From the NCBI GenBank assembly GCA_946480525.1, contig CAMLLA010000073.1, positions 1 to 13,443 on the forward strand: a DNA stretch of 13,443 nucleotides, given 5' to 3'. This stretch comes from an uncultured Asticcacaulis sp. Lineage in GTDB: Bacteria; Pseudomonadota; Alphaproteobacteria; Caulobacterales; Caulobacteraceae. Position numbers and translations under genes: made by a program. The notes under the pieces were generated by a model. It did not search any database, was not told where the DNA came from, and worked only from the letters and a program-made list of their open reading frames with translations. This document shows, in pieces, positions 1 to 7,085 of this stretch (its first letter is position 1; each line of letters begins with the position of its first letter).

Positions 1-1932
1 CGCGGCCCGAACCTCTGTTCGGGCCGTTTCTTTCCGCAGATAGGCCTCGATCTGGCTGGACGGCATTGGGCGTGAGAACAGGAAACCCTGGATATACCGC
101 GCCTTTACCTGCAATAACTGGCTCAGCTCATGCTCGGTCTCGACGCCTTCGACGACGCAGTCCAGATGCAGGTTGCCGCACAGGTCGATGATCGTCTTGA
201 TGATCTTGAGCGCCGCGTCGTGCTTGACCAGCTGGGTGACGAAGCTGCGGTCGATCTTGATCTTGTCGACCGGCAGGCGGTGAATATAGCTGAAGCTGGA
301 ATAGCCCGAACCGAAGTCGTCGATCGCCACGCGGCAGCCCATGGTCTTCAGTTGCAACAGGGCTTCGCACGCCTGTTCGAAGTCGGTCAACATGGCCGTT
401 TCGGTGATTTCGAATTCGATACGGCGCGGATCGACACCAGAACGCTTTACGGCTTCGCGGATAGCGTTGATGGACAGGCTTGAGCGCAGGTCGCGTGCCG
501 ACAGGTTGAACGAGACGCGCAGATGCGACGGCCAGGTGGAAACCTTTGCAAGCGCCTTCTCCAAGAGGATAAGCGTAACGCGGGTAATGAGCCCCGAACG
601 TTCCGCAGCCTTTATGAAGACGTCCGGGCGGACATCGCCCAGTTGCGGGCTTGTCCAGCGCGCCAGGGCCTCGAAGCCGGTTGTCCGGCGCTCGACCGCG
701 TCGACCTGTGGTTGGAAGACGATCGACAATTCCCGGTTCAGGTCGGCAGTGCGCAGGGTCTGGTCGACAACACTGAAGTCGTGCATCTCCGTTTCATGCG
801 CCTTGGTGAAGACGACCGGCGCACCGCGCAGATTCTGCTTGGCGAAATAGAGGGCGTAGTCGGCGCGTTCAAGCAACTGGGACGTCGTCATGCCGTTGTC
901 GGCAGCGCGGACAAATCCGACCGAAGCGGAGATATTGGCCGCCACACTCCCGAGGAGATAGGTTTCACGCAAAGCATCGCACAGGGCGGCGCCAAACGCC
1001 TGCAAGTCCTGTTCGGAACGGCTGCCAGACAGGATGACGGCGAATTCGTCGCCGCCGATGCGTGCCGCGAAGCCCTCGGCTCCGCAATGGTCGCTGAGGC
1101 GCCGGGCAACCTGAATCAGCAGCTCATCCCCGACCGAGTGGCCGTAGATATCATTGACCGGCTTGAAGCCGTCGAGGTCGATCAGCGCCAGATCGAAAGG
1201 CGCGCCCTTGCCGGCTTCGACCTGACGGAAAAAGCTGCGGCGGTTAGGCAGGCCGGTCAGCGCGTCGCAGTTCGCCATGGCCGACGCCTCGGCGTGCAGC
1301 TTTTCCGCGACGATGCGCGCGCGGATGGCCTGGAACAGGGTGTTGCGCACGATCAATGAAATCATCATGACCACCGGCACGATCAGGATGGCCAGTACCG
1401 CGGAGTCCTTGCCGACGATCGTCCCCTTCGTCACGGCAAAGCCGATCAGGGCCGTCAGGGTGGCGAGGAAACTCGGCAGCATGACGCGCAGCCGCACGCT
1501 GGTGGCGCCGAAGATCAAGGCGAGAAAGGCGAAATAGACCAGGCGCTGCGGATCGTAGTGCAGAAGCTGATAGGCGATCGGGTTGACAAGCAGCAGTGCA
1601 TTGACGCTGGCGCTGGCGACATCGAGCCGCAGCAGGCTCTTGGTGTTGCGCAGGTAACGGAAATAGAAAAAGAAACTTGCGGCCGAATTGAGGATGGCCA
1701 GGGTCAGCAGTATCGCGAGATCGCTGCCCGTTTCTGTCTGGAACCGGTTATAGACCACGATGCCGTAGTAGACGCCGGTGATCAGGCAAAAGGTCCGGAC
1801 AATCGGCACGATGGCGTCGAATTCATCCGCCGGCGCCAGCCCCTTGGGTGCCACAAGACCGTGATTGCGAAAGAAGTTTATGATCCCGTTTGACCGGCTG
1901 CGCCATGAGCGTCCCGTCTTTTGCTCTGCCAC
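1..1932 (-). CDS. Membrane GGDEF-EAL cyclic di-GMP protein (partial, runs off left edge)
   Basis: The frame is open from a GTG at 1932 to the window edge (644 codons, no stop seen). Residues ~45-200 hold about six hydrophobic segments. A GGDEF domain follows (DALTGLPNRRSFF, then RIGGDEFA with GGDEF at residues 293-297) and then an EAL domain: FEALARW (EAL 421-423), FNLS, FEITETAM, DDFGSG (538-543), KIDRSF and EGVET. All the usual catalytic and metal-binding motifs of both domains are present, so diguanylate cyclase and/or phosphodiesterase activity at the inner membrane is predicted; which one dominates cannot be told. The RxxD inhibitory site expected five residues before GGDEF is absent. 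It is a close paralogue of the gene just upstream and may share its transcript (93-base gap). The GTG at 1932 has GGAG only two bases ahead; another in-frame GTG lies at 1974. A short hairpin (arms 1961-1965 and 1972-1976) sits upstream. The last visible residues, after PMPSSQIEAYLRKE, overlap a terminator-like hairpin, so the stop is probably close. Confidence 0.93.
   Translation of the reverse strand, partial: MAEQKTGRSWRSRSNGIINFFRNHGLVAPKGLAPADEFDAIVPIVRTFCLITGVYYGIVVYNRFQTETGSDLAILLTLAILNSAASFFFYFRYLRNTKSLLRLDVASASVNALLLVNPIAYQLLHYDPQRLVYFAFLALIFGATSVRLRVMLPSFLATLTALIGFAVTKGTIVGKDSAVLAILIVPVVMMISLIVRNTLFQAIRARIVAEKLHAEASAMANCDALTGLPNRRSFFRQVEAGKGAPFDLALIDLDGFKPVNDIYGHSVGDELLIQVARRLSDHCGAEGFAARIGGDEFAVILSGSRSEQDLQAFGAALCDALRETYLLGSVAANISASVGFVRAADNGMTTSQLLERADYALYFAKQNLRGAPVVFTKAHETEMHDFSVVDQTLRTADLNRELSIVFQPQVDAVERRTTGFEALARWTSPQLGDVRPDVFIKAAERSGLITRVTLILLEKALAKVSTWPSHLRVSFNLSARDLRSSLSINAIREAVKRSGVDPRRIEFEITETAMLTDFEQACEALLQLKTMGCRVAIDDFGSGYSSFSYIHRLPVDKIKIDRSFVTQLVKHDAALKIIKTIIDLCGNLHLDCVVEGVETEHELSQLLQVKARYIQGFLFSRPMPSSQIEAYLRKETARTEVRAA
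3..35 (+). terminator. Rho-independent terminator-like hairpin
   Basis: A perfect 10-bp stem (3-12 pairs with 17-26, CGGCCCGAAC/GTTCGGGCCG) with a four-base loop is followed on the plus strand by TTTCTTT (27-33). This is a good intrinsic terminator for a plus-strand gene left of the window. It overlaps the 3' end of the minus-strand GGDEF-EAL frame, so it may act on both converging transcripts; the minus-strand tail lies outside the window. Confidence 0.7.
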
Positions 1933-2025
1933 AGCTCCGCCAAGCCCCCTTGCTTCCTTAGTGTGGTTTAGCACACATCCTTGAAAGAAAGCCTAATGCC
2001 GGGACGGGCCTGCCAATGAATACCG

Positions 2026-3954
2026 CTAGACGGCCTTGCGGAGCGGCTCTACCCGTTCGTCATGTTCAGCCGCGAGATAGCTGGCTACGGCATCCGGGCT
2101 CATCGGACGGGCGAACAGATAGCCCTGGACATAGCGGGCATTGATGTCGCGCAGCAGGCTGCACTGGGCCTCGGTTTCGACGCCCTCGATAATGTGATCC
2201 AGTCCCAGATTGCCACACAGGTCGATCATCGTCTTGACGATCATCCGTGTCGGGCTGGTCGCGGTAATCTGGGTGATAAAGGACCGGTCGATCTTCAATG
2301 TGTCGATAGGCAGGCGATGGAGGTAGCTGAAGCTGGAAAAGCCGGAGCCGAAATCGTCGAGCGCAATTCTGACGCCCAGGCTCTTGAGCGCGTTCAACCC
2401 TTTCAATGCGCGGTCGAAGTCCGTCATCATGGCCGTTTCGGTGATTTCGAACTCGACACGGCTGGGCGCGACGCCGCTCGACAGGACGATGTCGCGAATG
2501 GCGTCGATCGCCCTGCGTGAATGCAGATCGCAGGTCGACAGGTTGAATGTGACGAACAGGTCTTCGGGCCATTCGCGCACAGCCCTAAGGGTCTTGCGCA
2601 GCAGGATTTCCGTCAGCTTGCCGATCGTGCCGGACCGCTCGGCGGCAAGGATGAACACGTCAGGCGTAACATTGCCCAGTTGCGGGCTGGACCAGCGCGC
2701 CAGGGCCTCAAACCCCACGGTCTGTTGGGCCCCGAGATCATATTGGGGCTGGAAGACGATATACATTTCGGCTTCCAGGTCACCCGTTCGCAGGGCGGCA
2801 TCGATGCGATTGAAATCCCGCATCTCGCCCTCCAGGCGGGTGTCGAAAATCACCGCCTCGCCACGGGCGTTCGCCTTGGCGCGATAGAGCGCGTAGTCGG
2901 CACGTTCCAGCAACAGAGTGCCGCTGGCCTTGTCCGCGCCGGCCCGGACCACACCGATCGAACCCGACAGGGTAACCGTGGCGCCCCCCAGGTGGAATGG
3001 CTGGCGCAGCGAGGCGCAGACCTGACGTCCGAGCGCCTGCAACTCGCCCCTGCGGCGGCGTATCGGCAGGATCAGCGCGAACTCATCGCCGCCAAGACGT
3101 GCGATAATGGCGTCGTCGGGGCAGACAGCCTGCAGGCGGTGACCGACCTCGACCAGGACGGCGTCGCCGGCGGCGTGGCCATAGACATCATTGACCGGCT
3201 TGAACCCGTCCAGATCGATCAGCCCCAGGTCGAATGGTTTGCCTGAACGCAGAAGTTCCTCCAAGGCAGTGAAGAAGCTCCTCCGGTTGGGCAACCCCGT
3301 CAGCGCATCATTGTGCGCCAGGGCCGATGCTTCGTCGCGATGCCGGTCGGCCATCACGCGGGCACGCACGGCCTTCAGGATGGTGACCCTCAGGATGACG
3401 CTCATGCACAGGCCGGTCATCAGCGCCGTCAGCGCGATCCAGGCGTATTGTTCGGTATGCGCTGGCTCACGCGCCAGGGCGATAACCGCGAAGGTGGCGA
3501 CGGAGACCAGTGCCCCAGGCAGCACGACGCGCATCGATACGCCCGATATAGCGAAGATCGGCAGGGACAGCGCGAAGTAGATCAGCTTCAGCGGATCGTA
3601 ATACAGGGCGATATCGATGGCCGTATTATAAAACAGCAGGAAGTTTGCGATATGGCCGGCTACCATGAGCCGGCGCATGGAATGGGTCTGGCGCGTGTAA
3701 CGCAGAAGCACGGCGCCGGCGATGACCGACACCATCGCCGCCAGCGGCACCAGTCCCCAGTCACCGGGGACACGGTAGGTCAATCCATTGACGAAGTAAT
3801 AGGCAACCAGCGCCAGCAAATAGCCGCGCACGACCGGACGCATGGTGTCGGCAAGTTCGCGGCGCATGACCGCCGTATCGGTCCCGCTCCCACGACGATC
3901 ACGCCGACTCCACCGGATTCTCGTGATGATATTCCGCGCTACCGACCGCACCAT
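2026..3954 (-). CDS. Membrane GGDEF-EAL cyclic di-GMP protein
   Basis: Predicted 642-residue integral membrane protein acting on cyclic di-GMP. After a basic cytoplasmic N-terminus come about six hydrophobic segments, then a GGDEF domain (DALTGLPNRRSFF; RLGGDEFA) and an EAL domain with FEALARW, FNLS, FEITETAM, DDFGSG, LKIDRSF and EGVET. Both domains look catalytically complete, but the RxxD I-site is replaced (PDDA at that position), so feedback inhibition through it is unlikely. Paralogy with the downstream gene extends into the membrane part (YDPLKLIYFA against YDPQRLVYFA), showing duplication of the whole gene. The start is uncertain: the frame opens at a GTG at 4005, but the 17 extra residues look non-coding, no Shine-Dalgarno is seen at either site, and the ATG at 3954 gives an N-terminus similar in length to the paralogue. 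It is divergent from pmbA, with the regulatory region between. The N-terminal sensor does not match a MASE domain I can name. Confidence 0.95.
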   Translation of the reverse strand: MVRSVARNIITRIRWSRRDRRGSGTDTAVMRRELADTMRPVVRGYLLALVAYYFVNGLTYRVPGDWGLVPLAAMVSVIAGAVLLRYTRQTHSMRRLMVAGHIANFLLFYNTAIDIALYYDPLKLIYFALSLPIFAISGVSMRVVLPGALVSVATFAVIALAREPAHTEQYAWIALTALMTGLCMSVILRVTILKAVRARVMADRHRDEASALAHNDALTGLPNRRSFFTALEELLRSGKPFDLGLIDLDGFKPVNDVYGHAAGDAVLVEVGHRLQAVCPDDAIIARLGGDEFALILPIRRRRGELQALGRQVCASLRQPFHLGGATVTLSGSIGVVRAGADKASGTLLLERADYALYRAKANARGEAVIFDTRLEGEMRDFNRIDAALRTGDLEAEMYIVFQPQYDLGAQQTVGFEALARWSSPQLGNVTPDVFILAAERSGTIGKLTEILLRKTLRAVREWPEDLFVTFNLSTCDLHSRRAIDAIRDIVLSSGVAPSRVEFEITETAMMTDFDRALKGLNALKSLGVRIALDDFGSGFSSFSYLHRLPIDTLKIDRSFITQITATSPTRMIVKTMIDLCGNLGLDHIIEGVETEAQCSLLRDINARYVQGYLFARPMSPDAVASYLAAEHDERVEPLRKAV

Positions 3955-4159
3955 TTCGCAACCGTTTGCAAGCTGTCTTACAAAGAGAAACTGCGAATGC
4001 GGCACTGGAAAAAACTCTACGCGTACTGGATATGAAGGGCCTTTCTACCACCGGCGCGTCAATGCATTGCTAAACGACTTGGTTAAGGCCGCACTGTTCG
4101 CGCCGATTTGTCACAAACGAGACTTGCCTTGGGATGGCGGGCGGGCCTATACAAATTTC
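3955..4159. other. Divergent intergenic region between GGDEF-EAL gene and pmbA
   Basis: This region holds the pmbA promoter at its right end. Near the left end is AACCGTTTGC (3960-3969), a 10-mer that recurs at 7955-7964 in the other divergent intergenic region. I find no convincing minus-strand promoter, terminator or structured RNA. A 12-codon frame at 3997-4035 was considered and not called. Confidence 0.5.
4124..4153 (+). promoter_or_regulatory. Predicted sigma70-type promoter of pmbA (leaderless)
   Basis: A -35 like TTGCCT (4124-4129), an 18-base spacer and a -10 like TATACA (4148-4153) precede the ATG at 4160. A start of transcription about seven bases after the -10 would fall on or next to the A of the ATG, so the mRNA would have no leader. 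This agrees with the lack of a Shine-Dalgarno. The promoter is predicted from sequence only. Confidence 0.55.
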
Positions 4160-5533
4160 ATGTTGCAAACGCGAAGCAAGCCCGTTCCACAAACGCCTTT
4201 CGAACGCCTGAACGACGTGATCGAAGCCGCGAAAGCGCGCGGTGCCGATGCTGCCGAAGCGGTATTCGCTGAAAGCCGGTCCTTGAGCGTCAGCATCCGC
4301 AAAGGCGAACTGGAAACGGTCGAACGCGACGAAACCGCCGACCTGGGCCTGAGGGTCTTTGTCGGCAAAAAACAGGCTGTCGTGTCGGTTTCCGAGTTTT
4401 CGCCGCAAACGCTCGATCGGCTTGTCGAACGGGCTGTGGCGATGGCGTCACTGGCGCCCGACGACCCTTATGCCAGCCTGGCCGACCCGGCCCTGCTTTA
4501 TCGTTCCGGCGCGTCGGAAGACAGCCTGCAGATCTACGACGATACGCACCAATCCGCCGAAACGCTCCAGAATCAGGCGCTGGCCATCGAAGCCGCCGGT
4601 CTTGACGTCGATCCGCGGCTGCAGGGCGACGCGGCATCGACCGGCTATGCGCAGAACTGCTGGCACATGCTGACCTCGAACGGCTTTAAGGCGACCCACC
4701 ACACCAGCCTGTTCTTTCTGTCCGGCCGCTTCATCGCCACGGGCGAGGACGGCGCGATGGAACGCGACGGCGAAGGCCGAAGCACACGGTTCGCCGAAGA
4801 CCTTCCGACCGTCACAGAGATCGGCACGACCGCCGCTGAACGGGCCATCAAAGCGTTGGGCGCGCGCAAGATCCAGACCCAAAAGGCGCCGGTTCTGTTC
4901 GACAAGCGCATCGCCAAGTCGCTGATCGGCCAGTTCCTGGGCGCGATCTCCGGTACTGCGATCGCCCGTGGCTCGAGCTTTCTCAAGGACAAGCTGGGGC
5001 AGCGTCTGTTCGATCCGTCGGTCCAGATCATCGATGATCCCCTGCGCGTGCGTGGGTTGGGCTCCTGCCTGTTCGACGACGAGGGTGTCGCTACAAAACG
5101 CATGTCGCTGATCGAAGACGGCAGGCTTACGACCTGGCTGCTCAATACGGCATCGGCGCGCCAGCTGGGCATGACGACGACCGGCCACGCCTCGCGCGGT
5201 CTGGCCAGTCCGCCGGGTGTCGGCGCTCATAACATCGTCCTGTCGGCCGGGCCAAAATCGTGCGCGGAATTGCTGAAAGACGCCGGCAAGGGCGTGATCG
5301 TCACCTCCATGTTCGGCCCTAGCGTCAATTCCGATACGGGCGACTGGTCGGCGGGAGCGTCGGGCTTCTGGTTCGAAAACGGCGAAATCCAGTATCCGGT
5401 CAACGAGATCACCGTCGCCGGCAATCTGATCGACATGTACCAGCGCCTGATTCCGGCATCGGACCTGGAGATTCGCGGCACCATGGACACGCCCAGCCTG
5501 CTGATCGATTCTTTAAGCGTCGGGGGCAAGTGA
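4160..5533 (+). CDS. pmbA: PmbA/TldE-type metalloprotease subunit
   Basis: The 457-residue protein matches the TldD/PmbA family over its length, close to the usual ~450 residues. Recognisable stretches are VERDETADLGLRVFVGKKQA near residues 55-75, ISGTAIARGSSFLKDKLGQR in the middle, and the C-terminal block with SMFGPSVNSDTGDWSAGASG and YPVNEITVAGNL. The HExxxH zinc motif typical of TldD is absent, so this is the TldE/PmbA partner. In E. coli TldD and TldE form a complex that degrades unfolded peptides, matures microcin B17 and affects CcdA; the native role here is unknown and no tldD is visible. The start is the ATG at 4160: the frame stays open upstream to 3842, but a family-length N-terminus and a promoter immediately upstream favour 4160. 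The gene overlaps the next one by one base (TGATG), so translation is probably coupled. Confidence 0.93.
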   Translation: MLQTRSKPVPQTPFERLNDVIEAAKARGADAAEAVFAESRSLSVSIRKGELETVERDETADLGLRVFVGKKQAVVSVSEFSPQTLDRLVERAVAMASLAPDDPYASLADPALLYRSGASEDSLQIYDDTHQSAETLQNQALAIEAAGLDVDPRLQGDAASTGYAQNCWHMLTSNGFKATHHTSLFFLSGRFIATGEDGAMERDGEGRSTRFAEDLPTVTEIGTTAAERAIKALGARKIQTQKAPVLFDKRIAKSLIGQFLGAISGTAIARGSSFLKDKLGQRLFDPSVQIIDDPLRVRGLGSCLFDDEGVATKRMSLIEDGRLTTWLLNTASARQLGMTTTGHASRGLASPPGVGAHNIVLSAGPKSCAELLKDAGKGVIVTSMFGPSVNSDTGDWSAGASGFWFENGEIQYPVNEITVAGNLIDMYQRLIPASDLEIRGTMDTPSLLIDSLSVGGK

Positions 5534-6339
5534 TGGCGAGCGCCGTAACGGCCAGCGACCTCGACCTGATCATCGACAAGGTGCGCCGCGCCGGCGCTCT
5601 GGCGCAGCACCTCAAGGCGCACGGCCTGATCACCAGCTTCAAGCCGGACGGTTCCATCGTCACAAATGCCGATACCGAGGTCAATCTGTGGCTGAAGGAA
5701 GCCCTGCTCGAAGCCCGGCCGGATTACGGCTGGCAAAGCGAGGAATCGCCGGACAATGTCGAACGGCTGGCGGCGGCCCGGACCTTCGTCCTCGATCCGA
5801 TCGACGGCACCATGGGCCTGTCCAAGGGCAGTCCCTACTGGACCATTGCCCTGGCCATCGTCGAAGCGGGACGCCCTGTCGCAGCGGTCGTCTACGCACC
5901 CGACGCCCATGAATTGTTCAGCGCCGCTGCCGGCCAGGGCGCGAAACTCAACGACCAGCCCGTCCATGCGCGTGACCGCCAGACCCTGGAGGACGCCGAA
6001 GTCGTTGGAGATTCCCGGCTGTTCGGCCGCGACATCTGGCCGGAAGCCTGGCCGCGCCTCAGTGTCCAGTCACGCCCGTCGGTGGCCTATCGCATGTGCG
6101 TCGTCGCCGCCGGCCGCGCCGACTTCACCATGGCGCTGACACCCAAGCGCGACTGGGATGTGGCCGCAGCCACCCTTATCGCCCAGGAGGCCGGCGCCAT
6201 TGTCTCTGACCATTTAGGCAATTCTTACGGTTTCAATGCCAGAGATAGCCTCAAACCCAGCCTGATCTGTTCCGGTCCGGCGCTGTTTCCTGAAATCATC
6301 CGGCGTTGCGCGCATCTGCTGACGCTGGAAAATCCCTGA
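5533..6339 (+). CDS. Inositol monophosphatase-family phosphatase (CysQ-like)
   Basis: A 268-residue cytoplasmic Mg-dependent phosphatase of the inositol monophosphatase/3'(2'),5'-bisphosphate nucleotidase family. The metal-binding motifs are intact: KPDGSIVTNAD (37-47), SEES with E70 and E71, DPIDGT (88-93) and WDVAAATLIAQEAGAIVSD with D209. Likely substrates are 3'-phosphoadenosine 5'-phosphate (CysQ role, sulfur assimilation and nucleotide salvage) or an inositol/sugar phosphate; sequence alone does not decide, so no symbol is given. The ATG at 5533 shares one base with the pmbA stop and has a G-rich stretch upstream; a GTG at 5530 (four-base overlap) is also possible. The order pmbA - this gene - DUF4170 near lipid A genes recurs in alphaproteobacteria as far as I recall, which supports one transcript. 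Confidence 0.9.
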   Translation: MASAVTASDLDLIIDKVRRAGALAQHLKAHGLITSFKPDGSIVTNADTEVNLWLKEALLEARPDYGWQSEESPDNVERLAAARTFVLDPIDGTMGLSKGSPYWTIALAIVEAGRPVAAVVYAPDAHELFSAAAGQGAKLNDQPVHARDRQTLEDAEVVGDSRLFGRDIWPEAWPRLSVQSRPSVAYRMCVVAAGRADFTMALTPKRDWDVAAATLIAQEAGAIVSDHLGNSYGFNARDSLKPSLICSGPALFPEIIRRCAHLLTLENP

Positions 6340-6353
6340 GCTTGAGTGAGACT

Positions 6354-6584
6354 ATGAGCGACAAACAACTTCTTCATCTCGTCATCGGTGGCGAACTGCT
6401 GGACCTGAACGGCACGACCTTCAAGGATCTCAAACAGGTCGAGTTTGTCGGCGCCTATCCGAACAATGCCGAAGCCGTCAAGGCGTGGCGCATGAAGGCG
6501 CAGTCAACGGTTGATAACGCCCTGATGCGCTACTTCGTCATCCATGCCCACAAGTTGATCGACCCGTCGACCGAAGGCGAATAA
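6354..6584 (+). CDS. DUF4170 small conserved protein
   Basis: A 76-residue soluble protein with the features of DUF4170: FVGAYPNNAEAVKAWRMKAQ (about residues 31-50), then TVDNALMRYFVIHAHKLIDP. No catalytic motif, signal peptide or membrane segment is visible and the function is unknown. It begins 14 bases after the phosphatase stop, with a weak GAGTGAG ribosome-binding site, and is the last gene of the pmbA run. Its TAA stop (6582-6584) directly touches the stop of the convergent CYTH gene, leaving no space for a terminator. Confidence 0.85.
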   Translation: MSDKQLLHLVIGGELLDLNGTTFKDLKQVEFVGAYPNNAEAVKAWRMKAQSTVDNALMRYFVIHAHKLIDPSTEGE

Positions 6585-7085
6585 TCAGGTCACCAGATCG
6601 TACAGACCGGCCGCATAGGCCTGGTCGGACAGCTTCTTGTTGGTGAAGCGATTATCGGCGGCGTCCACCGCATGGAGGATGCCGCCGGCAATTTCCGCCG
6701 GAATATGGTCCGGCGCGGCTTGTCCCCGTGGCAGTTCGGCCTCCGCCAGAACGAAATATACCTGTCCGTTATCGTCGCGCAGGAAATCCACCACCCACTC
6801 GACCTCGTCCGTCATCAGCACGTAGCGAATCTTGGCGATGCGCTGGACGCACAACGGCCATAAGAGGTTGAAATCATCCTCGGAAATAGCCGTCTCGATC
6901 TCGACCAACTCGGCTGCCTGCGGCACCCACTTCTTGTAAGTGAAGATAAAATCCTCGTCGCGCTGGCGTATGCGCGGGCCGTCGTCCAGGTAAGCCTGGC
7001 GAATGTCATGGCGCGTCCAGCCGGCCAGACGACCGGCGTCAAAGTCGGGCCTGAGCACATATTTGCGTTCGTTTTCGACTGGCAC
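6585..7085 (-). CDS. CYTH-domain phosphohydrolase
   Basis: A 166-residue single-domain CYTH protein (CyaB/thiamine-triphosphatase superfamily), which binds triphosphate groups inside a beta-barrel tunnel with divalent metal. The signature ExExK is at the N-terminus (E4, E6, K8). Other charged barrel strands are RIRQRDEDF, FTYKKW, EIETAIS, KIRYVL, EWVVDF and AEAELPRG. Family members are inorganic triphosphatases, thiamine triphosphatases or class IV adenylate cyclases; a triphosphatase is most likely for such a short bacterial protein, but the substrate is not determined. No CHAD domain is fused or adjacent. The GTG start at 7085 shares one base with the TAG stop of the upstream phosphatase gene (TAGTG), with AGGCGGGA ahead as ribosome-binding site, so the two are translationally coupled. 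It converges on DUF4170. Confidence 0.88.
   Translation of the reverse strand: MPVENERKYVLRPDFDAGRLAGWTRHDIRQAYLDDGPRIRQRDEDFIFTYKKWVPQAAELVEIETAISEDDFNLLWPLCVQRIAKIRYVLMTDEVEWVVDFLRDDNGQVYFVLAEAELPRGQAAPDHIPAEIAGGILHAVDAADNRFTNKKLSDQAYAAGLYDLVT

Noticed and set aside
523..1359. Long plus-strand open frames opposite the two GGDEF-EAL genes (also 2062-3246 and 3313-4035)
   Set aside because: They are antisense shadows in GC-rich DNA: the minus frames carry continuous GGDEF and EAL motifs and the plus frames none.
3997..4035. Twelve-codon frame MRHWKKLYAYWI rich in aromatic residues, like a leader peptide
   Set aside because: No hairpins follow to form an attenuator, the pmbA promoter lies downstream of it, and no amino acid biosynthesis gene is near; a chance frame is likelier.
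4070..4086. CTAA-N9-TTAA resembling a CtrA binding site
   Set aside because: The CtrA consensus has a seven-base spacer; this one has nine and an imperfect first half.
3842..4159. N-terminal extension of the pmbA frame by 106 codons
   Set aside because: It overlaps the other gene's 5' end, shows no family similarity, and a promoter lies between it and the ATG at 4160.
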